A DNA stretch of 41,764 bases from Gp13-AA77 sp036521995 (GTDB lineage: Bacteria; Acidobacteriota; Terriglobia; UBA7540), in contig DATDGR010000217.1 of the NCBI GenBank assembly GCA_036521995.1, positions 1-41,764 on the forward strand. Direction: 5' to 3'. The position numbers and the translations under genes are program-made. Below the pieces are notes generated by a model. That model was not told the origin of the DNA and searched no databases. It saw only the letters and a program-made list of their open reading frames with translations. Below, one piece after another: positions 30,058 to 39,613 of this stretch. Within the stretch, counting starts at the first letter, position 1, and each line of letters starts with the position of its first letter.

Positions 30058-32019
30058 TCAGTTGAGCCCAAGGCGTTTCAGCAAGCTGGGCCACCGCGGA
30101 TCGGAGCGCAGATTGTCGAAGCCTGGGTCGACCTTGGCATACGCCAGCGCATCACAGCGTTCGTCCAAGGCCTTGGCGAGCCAATGAAACGCCTGGTCGC
30201 GGTCACCAAGACCCGTGTAGATGGCGGCAATCGTGGCCGGGGAGACGTACCTCTGCCGCGACAGTTTTTCCAATTCGTCAATCACTTTCAGGGCCTCGTC
30301 CCTCTTGCCCGCCAAGGCATACGTTTGCCCGAGGAGCGCCTGGTAGACCACGGCTCCGCCCGAGAGCGCAAGCCCCTTCTGAAACTCCGCGATGGCCTCG
30401 GGATACCTCCCCTGATGCTGGTAAGCCTCGCCCAGCCGGCGGTGCGCCAAGGCAAAGTTTGGATCCATCTCCAGCGTCTTGCGGCACTGCTCGATGGCGC
30501 CGTCGTACTGGCGAGCCATCAGGTAGGCCCAGGCCAGGTGTTCATTCAAAGACAGGTCGACCGGGTTGATCTCAAGGGCGCGCTTCGAGACCGCGATGGA
30601 TTCATCGTGACGGCCCATGGCCGTAAGAAAATGGGAATACCAATGGAGAGCCGTGGTGTCCGAGGGATTCAGGTCCAGGGCGCGGCGGAACTCGCGCTCG
30701 GACCCGGGCCATTCCCATTCGTAGATCAGCTTGCAGTAGGCGAGCGATGTATGCGGCTGGGCCAGGGTGTCATCCAGAGCCAGAGCTTGTTCCGCAGCCG
30801 CCTGGGCCTTCGGCATCGCCTCCCGGGGCCGCAGCTCGCTGTAACCGGACGACCCCTGCAAGAGGTAGGAGTCCGCCAGGCCGGCGTAAGCCAGGGCATA
30901 CTGCGGATCCGCCTGGAGGGCTTGCCGGAAGTAGCCGATGCTCTCATCCACGGCGGCCGGCGTTCGTTTATCCCAGAAATAACGCCCTTTCAAATAAAGC
31001 TGATAGGCGTCGCTGTTTTCCGTGTAGCGCTTGCTGAGGCGTTGCTGCTCTTCGCCGCTCAGCTCCAGGGAGAGCGCCTTGGCGACCTGCTGCGAGATCG
31101 AATCCTCCACCGCAAACATGTCGGTGAATTTTTCATCGAACGTCTCCGACCAGAGCTGGGCGCCGTCCGACACCCTCACCAGCCTCACCGTCACGCGGAT
31201 TCTGTCTCCGGATCTCTGAACGCTGCCATCCAACACAGAATCCACTTTGAGTTGACGGCCGGCGGCCACGGGATCCACACCGCCGCCATACAGGCGGACG
31301 GAACCGGCGGGCCGGACCATGATCTGGCGAAGGCCGCCGAGCCGGGTGATCAGCGCGTCCGGCAAACCGAGCCCCAGATACTCGTCAGGCGAAGAGCTCA
31401 GCGACTCGAATGGCAGCACTGCGATGGAGCGTGTTCCCGCTCTTACCGGGGCGGGCTTAGGCCGCCGCTTCAACCAGAGGATTCCAAAGGCGATGACCAA
31501 CGCCAGGACCGCACCAGCGGCGAGAACAATTCGAACACGCCGGCTCCGGGCGCTGCCGGCCTTGGTGCCCCGCTCGGCTGGGTCGAATCCGGCAACCCGA
31601 GCGGCCCGCCCTTCAGACTCCTCCGCTGCCGCGTGCGCTTCCGGAAGAACCGATTGCCGGCCAGCGGACTCGGCTTCCGCCTCGGACTCCCTTACGGCGG
31701 CGTTAAAACGGTACCCGAGGCGAGGAACCGTCTCGATATACTCCCGCCCGTCCTCCGCCAGACCGAGCGCCTTCCTCAGGGCCGAGATGTTCACGGTCAG
31801 ATTGGCCTCTTCCTCAAAGCTATCCGGCCAAACCTTCTTCATCAAATCATCGTTCCGCACCAGCCGGCCGCTCTGCTCCACCAGAATCACGAGGATGTGG
31901 AAGGCTTTGGGCGCCAAGGGGATGGGCTTATGGCCACTCCGAAGCACGTGCTCCCAGGGGTGCAGACGGAAGGGACCAAACTCGTAGAAGTTACGTCTCT
32001 GTGTCGGCGTGCTTTTCAT
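30058..32019 (-). CDS. CadC/ToxR-like membrane regulator: winged helix, TolB-like domain, TPRs
   Basis: A 653-aa membrane-anchored transcription factor. Residues ~10-110 form an OmpR/PhoB-type winged helix (FGPFRLHPWEHVLRSGHKPIPLAPKAFHILVILVEQSG, ending ETVPRLGYRF). One transmembrane segment lies at ~162-183 (RVRIVLAAGAVLALVIAFGILWL). The periplasmic part starts with a TolB-like/FlgO-like domain (SIAVLPFESLSSSPDEYLGLGLPDALITRLG), followed from ~340 by tandem TPRs (YLKGRYFWDKRTPAAVDESIGYFRQALQADP, YALAYAGLADSYLLQG, and others). This arrangement is common in Acidobacteriota. Signal and target genes unknown; the downstream membrane protein gene is a candidate partner because the frames nearly or actually overlap. 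Confidence 0.92.
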   Translation of the reverse strand: MKSTPTQRRNFYEFGPFRLHPWEHVLRSGHKPIPLAPKAFHILVILVEQSGRLVRNDDLMKKVWPDSFEEEANLTVNISALRKALGLAEDGREYIETVPRLGYRFNAAVRESEAEAESAGRQSVLPEAHAAAEESEGRAARVAGFDPAERGTKAGSARSRRVRIVLAAGAVLALVIAFGILWLKRRPKPAPVRAGTRSIAVLPFESLSSSPDEYLGLGLPDALITRLGGLRQIMVRPAGSVRLYGGGVDPVAAGRQLKVDSVLDGSVQRSGDRIRVTVRLVRVSDGAQLWSETFDEKFTDMFAVEDSISQQVAKALSLELSGEEQQRLSKRYTENSDAYQLYLKGRYFWDKRTPAAVDESIGYFRQALQADPQYALAYAGLADSYLLQGSSGYSELRPREAMPKAQAAAEQALALDDTLAQPHTSLAYCKLIYEWEWPGSEREFRRALDLNPSDTTALHWYSHFLTAMGRHDESIAVSKRALEINPVDLSLNEHLAWAYLMARQYDGAIEQCRKTLEMDPNFALAHRRLGEAYQHQGRYPEAIAEFQKGLALSGGAVVYQALLGQTYALAGKRDEALKVIDELEKLSRQRYVSPATIAAIYTGLGDRDQAFHWLAKALDERCDALAYAKVDPGFDNLRSDPRWPSLLKRLGLN

Positions 32020-32163
32020 TGGCCATCAGCTCTAAGCGATCAGCTTCCTTTGAACCCGAATCGCCCGCATCACGCCTTGTCAACCACCGATCATGATACT
32101 CCAGTCAACCCGCGATGGGCGGGCTGGCGCGAGGTAGGACGCCCCTTCGAGGCTCAAAATGCC

Positions 32164-32192
32164 TTGACATCATCCTGGCCCGATCGTATACT
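32164..32192 (+). promoter_or_regulatory. Consensus sigma-70 promoter for the gene at 32239
   Basis: TTGACA (32164-32169), 17-bp spacer, TATACT (32187-32192): a near-perfect match with ideal spacing, about 47 bases upstream of the start codon. Confidence 0.75.
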
Positions 32193-32238
32193 GTGAGGTT
32201 ACTAATCCTATGCTACAGATCTCTGCGAGAGGTGCCTC

Positions 32239-32910
32239 ATGCCCCTGCGCCGATCCCCCTGTCTCAGCGCGGAATCCCTCGCCGACCGCCGCGTCAACGC
32301 TCTCCAGTCCACCGGACCCCGCACTCCACGCGGCAAGGCCCGCGTCTCTTTCAACGCCCTGAAGAACGGACGATATGCTACCCGGTCCGCCCGGCTGCGG
32401 GAGAGGCTGATCCGGGCCGGTTACGAGCGCCAGGAAGAGCTGTACGGACGCATCCGGTCCAAGATCGCCCAGACCTTCGGGACCCCGGATCGCACCGGGC
32501 GGGAGGACGCCGATCGGCTGGCCAACGTGGTCTGGTGCCGCGCCACCCGGTCCCAGGCTTCGCCAGCCCAGGCCTGCGGCCCCCACAACGCCGGCTTCCA
32601 GGCAGGTTGGCCCGTCGATTTCCCAGATTTTCCGGCCACCGAGGCCCCCCAGCTTCCCGAGGCGGGTCAAGAGGTCTCAATGGGAACAAAGCTGGAATCC
32701 TCAACAATCCAAAGGGACTCTCTCTGGCGAGTACCTTCCGGTCAACGAGAATCTGCCGGCCCGGCGGAGGGACCGGCGGAGGGAAAAGTCGCCCAGAGGT
32801 CTCCGGACGGTCAACTCAACGGCTGCCCCCATTGGCCGGACTGGCCGAAGCGCCTGCGACGCCCCAGGCGCCTTGGACGCCCCGCGAGTCCCGGAGCCGC
32901 TAGCGCTTGA
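32239..32910 (+). CDS. Short 'NALKNGRYA' family protein of unknown function
   Basis: A 223-aa protein. The N-terminus RRVNALQSTGPRTPRGKARVSFNALKNGRYA matches a common bacterial family of small proteins with the pattern N-A-x-x-STGP-x-T-x-GK-x-x-x-x-NALK-x-G, frequent in Acidobacteriota and of no known function. Residues ~55-100 (RERLIRAGYERQEELYGRIRSKIAQTF) are helical. The C-terminal half is rich in Pro, Trp, Arg and Gly and may be degenerate. GAGAGG lies six bases upstream of the ATG, and a consensus promoter sits at 32164-32192, so it is probably well expressed. The stop codon overlaps the -35 element of the next gene. Confidence 0.72.
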   Translation: MPLRRSPCLSAESLADRRVNALQSTGPRTPRGKARVSFNALKNGRYATRSARLRERLIRAGYERQEELYGRIRSKIAQTFGTPDRTGREDADRLANVVWCRATRSQASPAQACGPHNAGFQAGWPVDFPDFPATEAPQLPEAGQEVSMGTKLESSTIQRDSLWRVPSGQRESAGPAEGPAEGKVAQRSPDGQLNGCPHWPDWPKRLRRPRRLGRPASPGAASA

Positions 32911-32936
32911 TAGACCGCGCCGACTGTTTGTATGAT
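32907..32936 (+). promoter_or_regulatory. Sigma-70 promoter for the NmrA-like gene
   Basis: TTGATA (32907-32912), 18-bp spacer, TATGAT (32931-32936), about 52 bases before the ATG at 32989. Confidence 0.65.
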
Positions 32937-32988
32937 ACTTTGCGCACACAGGACCGTCCGCGCCTGACTCGTCAAGGAGGACACCACC

Positions 32989-33903
32989 ATGGATCTCGTT
33001 GTCGGATCGACGGGCCTTTTGGGTTTCGAAATCTGTTGCAGGCTTACATCGGCAGGTAAGCCTCTCAAGGCCTTGGTTAGATCCACCAGCGACGCCGGCA
33101 AATTGGAAACCCTGAAGGGCGCGGGCGCCAGGCTGGTGTACGGGGACTTAAGAGAGCGGCCCACGCTGGACGCCTGCTGCCAGGGCGTGACCACGGTGAT
33201 CTCGACCGCGTCCTCCACGTTCTCGCACCAGCCCGGTGATTCCATTGCGACGGTTGACCATCAGGGCCAGCTTAACCTGATCGAAGCGGCGAAAGCGGCC
33301 GGGGTGCGGCACTTCGTTTTTGTCTCCTTTCCTCCGGCGCCTGGGGATTTCGCGCTTCAGCGGGCGAAGCGGGCGGTGGAGGGGAGGCTGAAAGCGAGCG
33401 GTCTAGCCTACACGGTCCTTCAGCCCACGTTCTTCACAGAAATCTGGCTGAGCCCCGCCGTGGGCTTTGATTTCGCCAACGCACGCGCCCGAGTATACGG
33501 ATCAGGAAACAACAAGACGAGCTGGATCTCCTACCTCGACGTCGCCGCCTTCGCCGCGGCCTCCATCGAGAATCCCGCCGCGCGGAACGCCGTGGTTGAG
33601 CTGGGGGGTCCGGAAGCACTGAGTCCGCTGGAGGTGGTCAAGATCTTCGAAGAACTGGGGGGACGACAGTTCGCCGTGGAGCACGTCCCGGAGGCGGCGC
33701 TGCGCGCTCAGAAAGCCGGCGCGACCGAGGCCCTGGAAGAGGCCTATGCCGCCTTGATGCTCTACTACGCCCAGGGTGACGTGATCGACATGAAGGAGGC
33801 GAATCGAATCTTCCCTTCCCTGGCCGGGCGGCAGGCCAGCGTCCAAGATTGCGCGAGGCGCGCGCTCGGCCATTCTCCTGAGGCCGAGGCCGCACGTGCC
33901 TGA
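32989..33903 (+). CDS. NmrA-like / atypical SDR NAD(P)-binding protein
   Basis: A 304-aa Rossmann-fold protein. The N-terminus MDLVVGSTGLLGFEICCRL contains the GxxGxxG-type dinucleotide loop (GSTGLLG) of atypical short-chain dehydrogenases, followed by LVRSTSDAGKLETLKGAGARLVYGDL, the pattern of NmrA-type quinone-oxidoreductase or redox-sensor proteins. The usual catalytic Tyr-x3-Lys is absent, and HFVFVSFPPAPGDFALQRAKRAVEG replaces it. The C-terminal part is the substrate-binding region. AAGGAGG lies upstream of the ATG. Transcribed in the same direction as the SDR at 34038. Substrate unknown. Confidence 0.85.
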   Translation: MDLVVGSTGLLGFEICCRLTSAGKPLKALVRSTSDAGKLETLKGAGARLVYGDLRERPTLDACCQGVTTVISTASSTFSHQPGDSIATVDHQGQLNLIEAAKAAGVRHFVFVSFPPAPGDFALQRAKRAVEGRLKASGLAYTVLQPTFFTEIWLSPAVGFDFANARARVYGSGNNKTSWISYLDVAAFAAASIENPAARNAVVELGGPEALSPLEVVKIFEELGGRQFAVEHVPEAALRAQKAGATEALEEAYAALMLYYAQGDVIDMKEANRIFPSLAGRQASVQDCARRALGHSPEAEAARA

Positions 33904-34037
33904 AACCTGTTATATCGCCTGCCTTCTCGCGCGACCTTCACACCGAGGGCGTGCTTCAACCAAGCTCTTCGACCGCCCTCCCTGTCACTGCACCTCCGCC
34001 GCCCCTAACCTTTCACAGCCGGACAGAGGAGAACAGC

Positions 34038-34853
34038 ATGGACATGGATTTCAGCGGAAAAGTTGCCGTGGTCACGGGTGGCGCCTCGGGGATCGGCCAA
34101 GCCTGCGCTCAGGAATTCGCGGCTCGGCGAGCGGCGGTGGCGGTCGTGGATCGTGACGCCACGCTCGGTGAGCAAACCGTGGCCGCCATCAAGGGTAAGG
34201 GAATGCCGGCCGCCTACTTCAACGCGGACGTCACGAACGCCGTACAGGTGGACCGCGTGATGGCCGATATTGTCTCAACCTTGGGTGGCATCGACGTGCT
34301 GGTGAACAACGCCGGCATCCAGCGTTACGGCACCGTGGTCACTCTCTCCGAGCAGGAGTGGGATGAAGTCATCGACGCGAATCTCAAGAGCGCTTTCCTG
34401 GTTTGCAAGTACGCGATTCCGGCCATCATCCAGCGAGGCGGCGGCGCCATCGTTGTGACGGGTTCGGTGCAATCGGTGGCGGCGCAGCGCAACTCCGCCC
34501 ACTATGTGGTCAGCAAACACGGGCTGCTGGGACTCGCGCGGAGCATCGCTTTGGACTTTGGAAAACAGAATATCCGTGCGAACTGCGTGTTGCCCGGGGC
34601 CATCGATACGCCGATGCTGCGCTGGGCAGCCGGCCTCGATAGCCATCCCGATCGAGTGATCGAGGCCTGTGACCGGCTGCACGTTCGCGGAAGAATGGGC
34701 CAGCCGCAGGAGGTGGCGCGCGTGATCGTTTTTCTGGCCAGTGATCTCGCCTCCTTCGTGACCGGGGCCGCCATCCCCGTCGACGGCGGACTCATGGTAC
34801 CGGTGGGCGGCATGGCCTTCCAGGAATCCGGCACCGGCGCGACCAAGGCCTAG
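34038..34853 (+). CDS. Short-chain dehydrogenase/reductase (classical SDR)
   Basis: A 271-aa NAD(P)-dependent oxidoreductase. Classical SDR signatures: TGGASGIG in the nucleotide-binding loop, an acidic residue at the end of beta2 (VVDRD) suggesting NAD preference, NNAG, the catalytic Ser in VTGSVQSVAA, YVVSK (Tyr-x3-Lys), and PGAIDTPM. The ATG at 34038 is chosen for GAGGAG upstream; the frame is open to 33951. It follows the NmrA-like gene after ~135 bp, same strand. Similar to 3-oxoacyl-ACP reductase/glucose dehydrogenase-type SDRs, but substrate cannot be assigned. Confidence 0.9.
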   Translation: MDMDFSGKVAVVTGGASGIGQACAQEFAARRAAVAVVDRDATLGEQTVAAIKGKGMPAAYFNADVTNAVQVDRVMADIVSTLGGIDVLVNNAGIQRYGTVVTLSEQEWDEVIDANLKSAFLVCKYAIPAIIQRGGGAIVVTGSVQSVAAQRNSAHYVVSKHGLLGLARSIALDFGKQNIRANCVLPGAIDTPMLRWAAGLDSHPDRVIEACDRLHVRGRMGQPQEVARVIVFLASDLASFVTGAAIPVDGGLMVPVGGMAFQESGTGATKA

Positions 34854-34935
34854 CGAAACTCAACCCGGCTGCTTTGGACAAATCGCCCTTCGGCGGGGTC
34901 GGCTCTAAGTCAAACCGGCGCCGTGCCGGGAGGTC

Positions 34936-35628
34936 TCACATAACACCGTACTTCTCGAAAGCGGCCACCGCGCTGCTGCCCCCTTCAAGCGCTTTCTTAA
35001 CCAGGCGTTCTCCGCGAACCTTCTCCAGCGCCTTCGTGAAGACCTCAAGGCTGGCCTCGGCAGGTACAACACAAACACCGTCGATGTCGCCCAGAACGAG
35101 GTCGCCCGGCCGCACACGCACACTCCCGATCTCAACCGCGATGCGAAAATCAATCACCTTGTAGCGAGGCGCCGAGTCCTGGCCATAGGAGCCCCAGGCG
35201 AAAGTCGGAAAGTTCATGTCGAGGATCGCCCGGGTGTCGCGGACGTATCCGTTCAAGACCGCGCCACTGCTACCCAGTTTTCGGGCCCGTGTGCTCATGA
35301 GCTCTCCCCAAAGGGCGCTTCGAGGCGACGACCCGGTGCTGACGTAGACCTCGTTGGGGCGCAGGTCATCCAAAGCTTCGAGCATCAGCCCGAACGGCTT
35401 TTCCATGAGCCGGTTCGCGGTTCCGGCGGCTCTTTCCTCAAAGGCATCGGCGGCCAGCGCCGGCATGGCGCGGCCCATCAAAATCATCTCCGGCCGCAAG
35501 GGCCGAATCTGCGGCGGCAGGAACTGATGCAGCAGGTCCAGCTTGTCCATGACGTCGCCCACCACGCAGGTGAACAGCTCCCGCTTGGCCAGGGTGAACA
35601 ACTCCTCGTCAGTATTCCAGAGTTTCAT
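34936..35628 (-). CDS. RraA/HMG-aldolase-like family protein
   Basis: A 230-aa protein of the RraA-like superfamily, which includes RNase E inhibitors, 4-hydroxy-4-methyl-2-oxoglutarate aldolases and related lyases. Visible motifs: CVVGDVMDKL at the start, the GSSPRSALWGELMSTRARKLGSSGAVLNGYVRD region with the conserved Arg-Asp pair and G-x-x-G, and VRPGDLVLGDIDGVCVVP near the C-terminus. Because RraA itself is shorter and works with RNase E, an aldolase/lyase role on a 2-oxo acid is more likely here (inference). It converges with the SDR gene and lies next to GH38 on the same strand, which would fit sugar-acid catabolism. Confidence 0.88.
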   Translation of the reverse strand: MKLWNTDEELFTLAKRELFTCVVGDVMDKLDLLHQFLPPQIRPLRPEMILMGRAMPALAADAFEERAAGTANRLMEKPFGLMLEALDDLRPNEVYVSTGSSPRSALWGELMSTRARKLGSSGAVLNGYVRDTRAILDMNFPTFAWGSYGQDSAPRYKVIDFRIAVEIGSVRVRPGDLVLGDIDGVCVVPAEASLEVFTKALEKVRGERLVKKALEGGSSAVAAFEKYGVM

Positions 35629-35883
35629 TCGGAATCTGCGTCGAGAATAGCCGGGAGCAACGCCCTCTCCCCCTCTTAGCTGCGCTCAGAGCGACTTTTC
35701 TCTCTCCAGCGCAACGGGCGACTGATCACCTTAATCTCAATTTCACCAGGACCTCGGCATGGCCGCCCTGCCCAGTTGACACTCTACTGGCTTATCACAA
35801 AATTGGGCTGGCGTGAAGAAAGGTGAGGCCGATCCTCTGGGAATTTAGTGGCAGCAGCGGACGTCGATCGGGTTGTTCTCTTG

Positions 35884-38800
35884 TCAGCGACCCGTGGGAC
35901 CTTTGGGATCTGAGGAGCCTGGCTGCCCGGCCAGCGTGGCCACGATGCGCAAGGTGGCGATCTGGTGCGGCTTCAGCCCGATCGTCACCGAGTGGCCTGA
36001 AGGGCTGAGCGGCTCCAGGTTCCCTTCGGCCGCATTGGCCATCCAGGCGCGTCCAACATTGAACATGGGAAATGTCAGAGTTGCGGTGGCGGAGCTGCCA
36101 CCGGTCTCGAGCAAGCGCACGATGGTTCCGTTGCCATCATCGGCAGCCTTCCAATTCACCACCACCACGTTGGGCGCATCGACTTCCAGGAAGCTGCGAG
36201 GACTTGGCGGCAAGGGCCGCGCGGGATCGTCGAACTTGTCGTTGGAGACCAGTTCGCCCACTTCAAGCGGAGTCATAGCGGCCCTGCCGAACCGGGCGAG
36301 TTCGGCAGACGACAGATCGCTGCCGCTGGTCAAGGCGTACCGGAACGTGTAGTCACCGCTCTGCACACGGCGGAAATTGGTATGCCAGTAGTTGTTCATA
36401 ACGTAGGAAAACACGGTGCCGCTCCGAGGCTGAAACTCTTCCGGCCAGGTACCTCGGACAATGTCGCCCAAGGTGATCAAAGGTGAGTCGATCGGCACGA
36501 GCCCGACGCTGAGGCCCGCCGACGCCACTCGAACCCAGTGCTGAACCGTGAACCAGGCAACGTTCGCGCCTTTCAGCAGGTCGTGCGCCGGGTCGACCCA
36601 GCCGTTCTGGATCTCGTAGGTAAACTCCCGATGTTCGCCCGCCACCGGAAAGGCGAAATAGACCGCTTCCTTGTTGTCCGACGGATCTTTGTGGACACGG
36701 TTCACCAACTCAATCTTCTTCTCCTGGTCGAAAAGGATCACATCTGTATCGATCGAGGACGCGTGCGGACCGCTTGTCTCATAGGTCAGCACCTGCCCAT
36801 AAGAGGTGCGGCGCAGGCTGGTGACACGGCCACCGCTCGACGCGCCCACGGTGAGTTTCGCCAAGGGCAGCGACTTGCGCATGTAGACAATCTGGGTGCC
36901 GCCGTCGCCGCCTGTTACGTAAAGGTACTGGTTGAAACGGTAGGGGGACGAGACATCCACCAGCTCACGGTTGATTTGCTTGTCCAAGACGCTCTTGATG
37001 GCGCCCGCTTGCGGATCGACTTCGATACGGTAGTAGGTGTTTTCCAGAACGTCTGCGGTGGGCAAGGAGGCTTCGCCCGGCTCCGGCGAGGAATGCTCGT
37101 GCGGCTCTACCACCTGGTAGCAGCGGTAGCCGAGCGACGGCACATCGTGAGCCAAAAAACGAACGTGATTGTAGCCCGGGTGTTTCGTGAGCACTTCGAG
37201 GGCTACGGGCGTTTTGTCAGGGTACTCCACGACCGAGTCGCCGGCATCGAGATCGGTCGCCACCAGGCCGCTGCGCTTCCAGCTCAAAGGGTTGAAGACG
37301 ACGAAGGCCGTGGCGGGCACGTGAATCTGATCTGCGAGCTGGCTCAGGGACTGATCGAGGATGGCGTTCACGCGCAGGCGGCCGTCAACCGCAAACTGGT
37401 CCTTGACCTCAAACTGGCGCACCGTCTCCTCGCTTTGGGGCCGCGAGTACCCTCCCCAAGACGTGAAGGTGTGCTCGGCATACAGCACGAGGTCATTCCA
37501 CATGGTGCGAATCGCGTCAGCGGGGCCGGAGACGTTCGGCTCGAAATAGGTGGCGATGGTAGACAGCTTTTCGGCCGAAGGCGCGCGCTGCTGGCTGGAG
37601 CGGTCGATGGTGAGGTAGTGCGCGTCGGTGCCGTAGCCATCCTCCCAGTAAGGGCCGCCGTCACCCTGCACGGTCTCAAGTTCCGGTCCGTAGTGCTGGT
37701 CGATGTAGCGCATGAAATCGGGAAAAGTGGCCAGCTTGATGTGGGGGTAGGCGTACAGGCTGTTCCATTTCTCAACGAACTCCCGCTCGCCCGGCACCAG
37801 GTAGGTGTTCTCAAACTGGCTGCCATACATCAGCACCGTGTCCGGCTTATAGGAAGGCGCCTCATATTGCTGGAAAAACGTGGGCAGAGCCTGGCGGCAG
37901 TTCGCCTCCTCGGCGGGTATTCCGCACACGAACCAGAGCTGGGAATACTGGCGCGAGTAAGACATCAGCACCTTCTGGCCATCGGGACCTTGCCACCAGA
38001 AGGGTGCCTTTGTATTCCAGCGCCCGTAGAGGAGGATCGGACCCCGGTCGCTGTTGGCTGCCGCCGAAAAGTACTTGACCCCGAGCGCGGCCAGCACCGA
38101 GGCGTAGGACCAGGTGTAGCTGGGGACATCCGTGATGTTGGCGTAGTCAAACGGGACGCCGTCCTGCTGGTGGAGCTGACGTGAGTAGTCCGTGGACCGG
38201 ATCAGCTCTTCCAGCGTCGGGTAGCCCGTCATGAGATTTGCGAGCTGCACCGGCACCGCAATTTTGGCGTCGTGAATGAGCTTCAGCAGCCGTTCACGAG
38301 CCGGCCGGTTTCGGGACGCCATGTACTGGCCGACGATCCACGAGCCGTCCAGATTGAAGCGCATGTCAGGATGGGCGTCGATCTCATCCACCAGCCTGTC
38401 AACGTTCCGGTTGTGGATTTCCGCGATTTTGGCCTGGTAATCGGTGAAGCCGATATCGAGATGGGCGTGAGGCGCGAGGAAGATCGTCCATTTGCGCTGA
38501 GGCGTGAAATTGAGCCTCGATTTGAAAACCCGGCCGTCAAGCTGGACGCTCGCTGCCACTTCGCTTGGGCCGCTCATTTCGGGAACGGCGACCTCAAGAC
38601 GCTCCTCGCCGAAATCGTGCCCTTGGGTAATGTCTGCTTTCAAGCTTTGACCGGCGACACTCAGGGTCACTTCACCGGTGTGAACGGGCTCAGAGTGCGT
38701 GACTGTAACCTCCGCCAGCTCGGAAAGAGCGCCGTTACGATTCACATAAAAGATCGCCGGGTCGATCCTGACCTCAGTCGAGCGCGACGGCTTGGCATCG

Positions 38801-39396
38801 GGGTCTGCCACCAGCCGCAAGGCGTCATAGAGGAGCCATGAGTCTCCCGGACCGTCCTTGGGGTCGTCCACCGCCGTCAGCGCCAGCTTGTTCTCGCCGG
38901 CTTCAAGCGCTCGTGTGGGGAGCGTCATCTCGATCTGGCTGCCCCCGTAAATGGGCGAGTCCACTCCGCCGTCGCCGGCGTAGTAGCTGACCTCACGATG
39001 GAAATGAAAGATTCCCGACTTTCCGTTGATCTCGACCTGAAGGCTGGGAGCTCGTGGCCGGTTCAGCACCACCGAGACGATCAGCCGGTAGGCTCCTTTG
39101 GGCGGGCCCCCAAGGTTGAACAGAATGGTGTAAGGATGAGGTCGCGCTCCGGCGTCCGGGTTGGCGGAGCCGGGCTGCTCCGCGGGCCAATCTTTGGAGG
39201 CGTCACTCTGTCCCACCGTGAAAACGGGATTGTAATGGGGGTCCGAAAAGCTACCATGAGCGTGAAACTCCTCTGACGATTGATCAAAACGTCCGATCTC
39301 CCACACGGTCTGTTCGGCCGCGAGTAACGGCTTAGCTGAAATCGACGCTGTGATGATCCCTCCGGCGGCGAGAAGCGTGGTAAGCCAGTTTTTCAT
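35884..39396 (-). CDS. Exported GH38 alpha-mannosidase-like glycoside hydrolase
   Basis: A 1170-aa protein with a signal peptide (MKNWLTTLLAAGGIITASISAKPLLAAE) and GGAGGT six bases upstream of the ATG. Residues ~30-195 resemble the beta-sandwich domain of family 4 polysaccharide (rhamnogalacturonan) lyases (VWEIGRFDQSSEEF, RPHPYTILFNLGG, GDSWLLYDALRL). The GH38 catalytic domain starts ~303: FLAPHAHLDIGFTD holds the zinc ligands His312 and Asp314, and YANITDVPSYTW the putative nucleophile Asp423. The rest is the GH38 middle three-helix and C-terminal beta domains, ending in a characteristic GLKPHQIATLRIVA. A lyase-type domain fused to GH38 is unusual; it may target plant cell-wall sugars. Substrate specificity (mannose versus another sugar) cannot be read. 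Confidence 0.88.
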   Translation of the reverse strand: MKNWLTTLLAAGGIITASISAKPLLAAEQTVWEIGRFDQSSEEFHAHGSFSDPHYNPVFTVGQSDASKDWPAEQPGSANPDAGARPHPYTILFNLGGPPKGAYRLIVSVVLNRPRAPSLQVEINGKSGIFHFHREVSYYAGDGGVDSPIYGGSQIEMTLPTRALEAGENKLALTAVDDPKDGPGDSWLLYDALRLVADPDAKPSRSTEVRIDPAIFYVNRNGALSELAEVTVTHSEPVHTGEVTLSVAGQSLKADITQGHDFGEERLEVAVPEMSGPSEVAASVQLDGRVFKSRLNFTPQRKWTIFLAPHAHLDIGFTDYQAKIAEIHNRNVDRLVDEIDAHPDMRFNLDGSWIVGQYMASRNRPARERLLKLIHDAKIAVPVQLANLMTGYPTLEELIRSTDYSRQLHQQDGVPFDYANITDVPSYTWSYASVLAALGVKYFSAAANSDRGPILLYGRWNTKAPFWWQGPDGQKVLMSYSRQYSQLWFVCGIPAEEANCRQALPTFFQQYEAPSYKPDTVLMYGSQFENTYLVPGEREFVEKWNSLYAYPHIKLATFPDFMRYIDQHYGPELETVQGDGGPYWEDGYGTDAHYLTIDRSSQQRAPSAEKLSTIATYFEPNVSGPADAIRTMWNDLVLYAEHTFTSWGGYSRPQSEETVRQFEVKDQFAVDGRLRVNAILDQSLSQLADQIHVPATAFVVFNPLSWKRSGLVATDLDAGDSVVEYPDKTPVALEVLTKHPGYNHVRFLAHDVPSLGYRCYQVVEPHEHSSPEPGEASLPTADVLENTYYRIEVDPQAGAIKSVLDKQINRELVDVSSPYRFNQYLYVTGGDGGTQIVYMRKSLPLAKLTVGASSGGRVTSLRRTSYGQVLTYETSGPHASSIDTDVILFDQEKKIELVNRVHKDPSDNKEAVYFAFPVAGEHREFTYEIQNGWVDPAHDLLKGANVAWFTVQHWVRVASAGLSVGLVPIDSPLITLGDIVRGTWPEEFQPRSGTVFSYVMNNYWHTNFRRVQSGDYTFRYALTSGSDLSSAELARFGRAAMTPLEVGELVSNDKFDDPARPLPPSPRSFLEVDAPNVVVVNWKAADDGNGTIVRLLETGGSSATATLTFPMFNVGRAWMANAAEGNLEPLSPSGHSVTIGLKPHQIATLRIVATLAGQPGSSDPKGPTGR

Positions 39397-39613
39397 GATT
39401 GGACCTCCGGTAAGATACTCCTTGTGTGATTGACTTCTCTTCGAGCCGGCTTGAACAACCCGACGCGACCCCGATCATCCGCGAGCGATCAGAATAAACA
39501 GGAACTCGCTTACAACGCCAGACCTGGAAACTGCTTTCATCTGATTTCTTGGACATCGCCCCATCGGTCCCCTTTATCCTTCCGCTCTTGTGGATCGATG
39601 CTAAACCCGTTTA

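Noticed and set aside
30040..32196. Long 718-codon open frame on the + strand, antisense to the TPR regulator
   Set aside because: The minus-strand frame has a full winged helix, membrane segment and TPRs; the antisense frame has no motifs and is a GC-rich shadow.
32115..32903. 262-codon frame overlapping the NALKNGRYA gene in another frame
   Set aside because: Starts before the consensus promoter and is Pro/Arg-rich; the 32239 frame has the family motif and a ribosome site.
36538..38184. 548-codon + strand open frame antisense to GH38
   Set aside because: It mirrors the GH38 coding strand; catalytic motifs are on the minus strand and the + frame is His/Arg/Val-rich with no family pattern.
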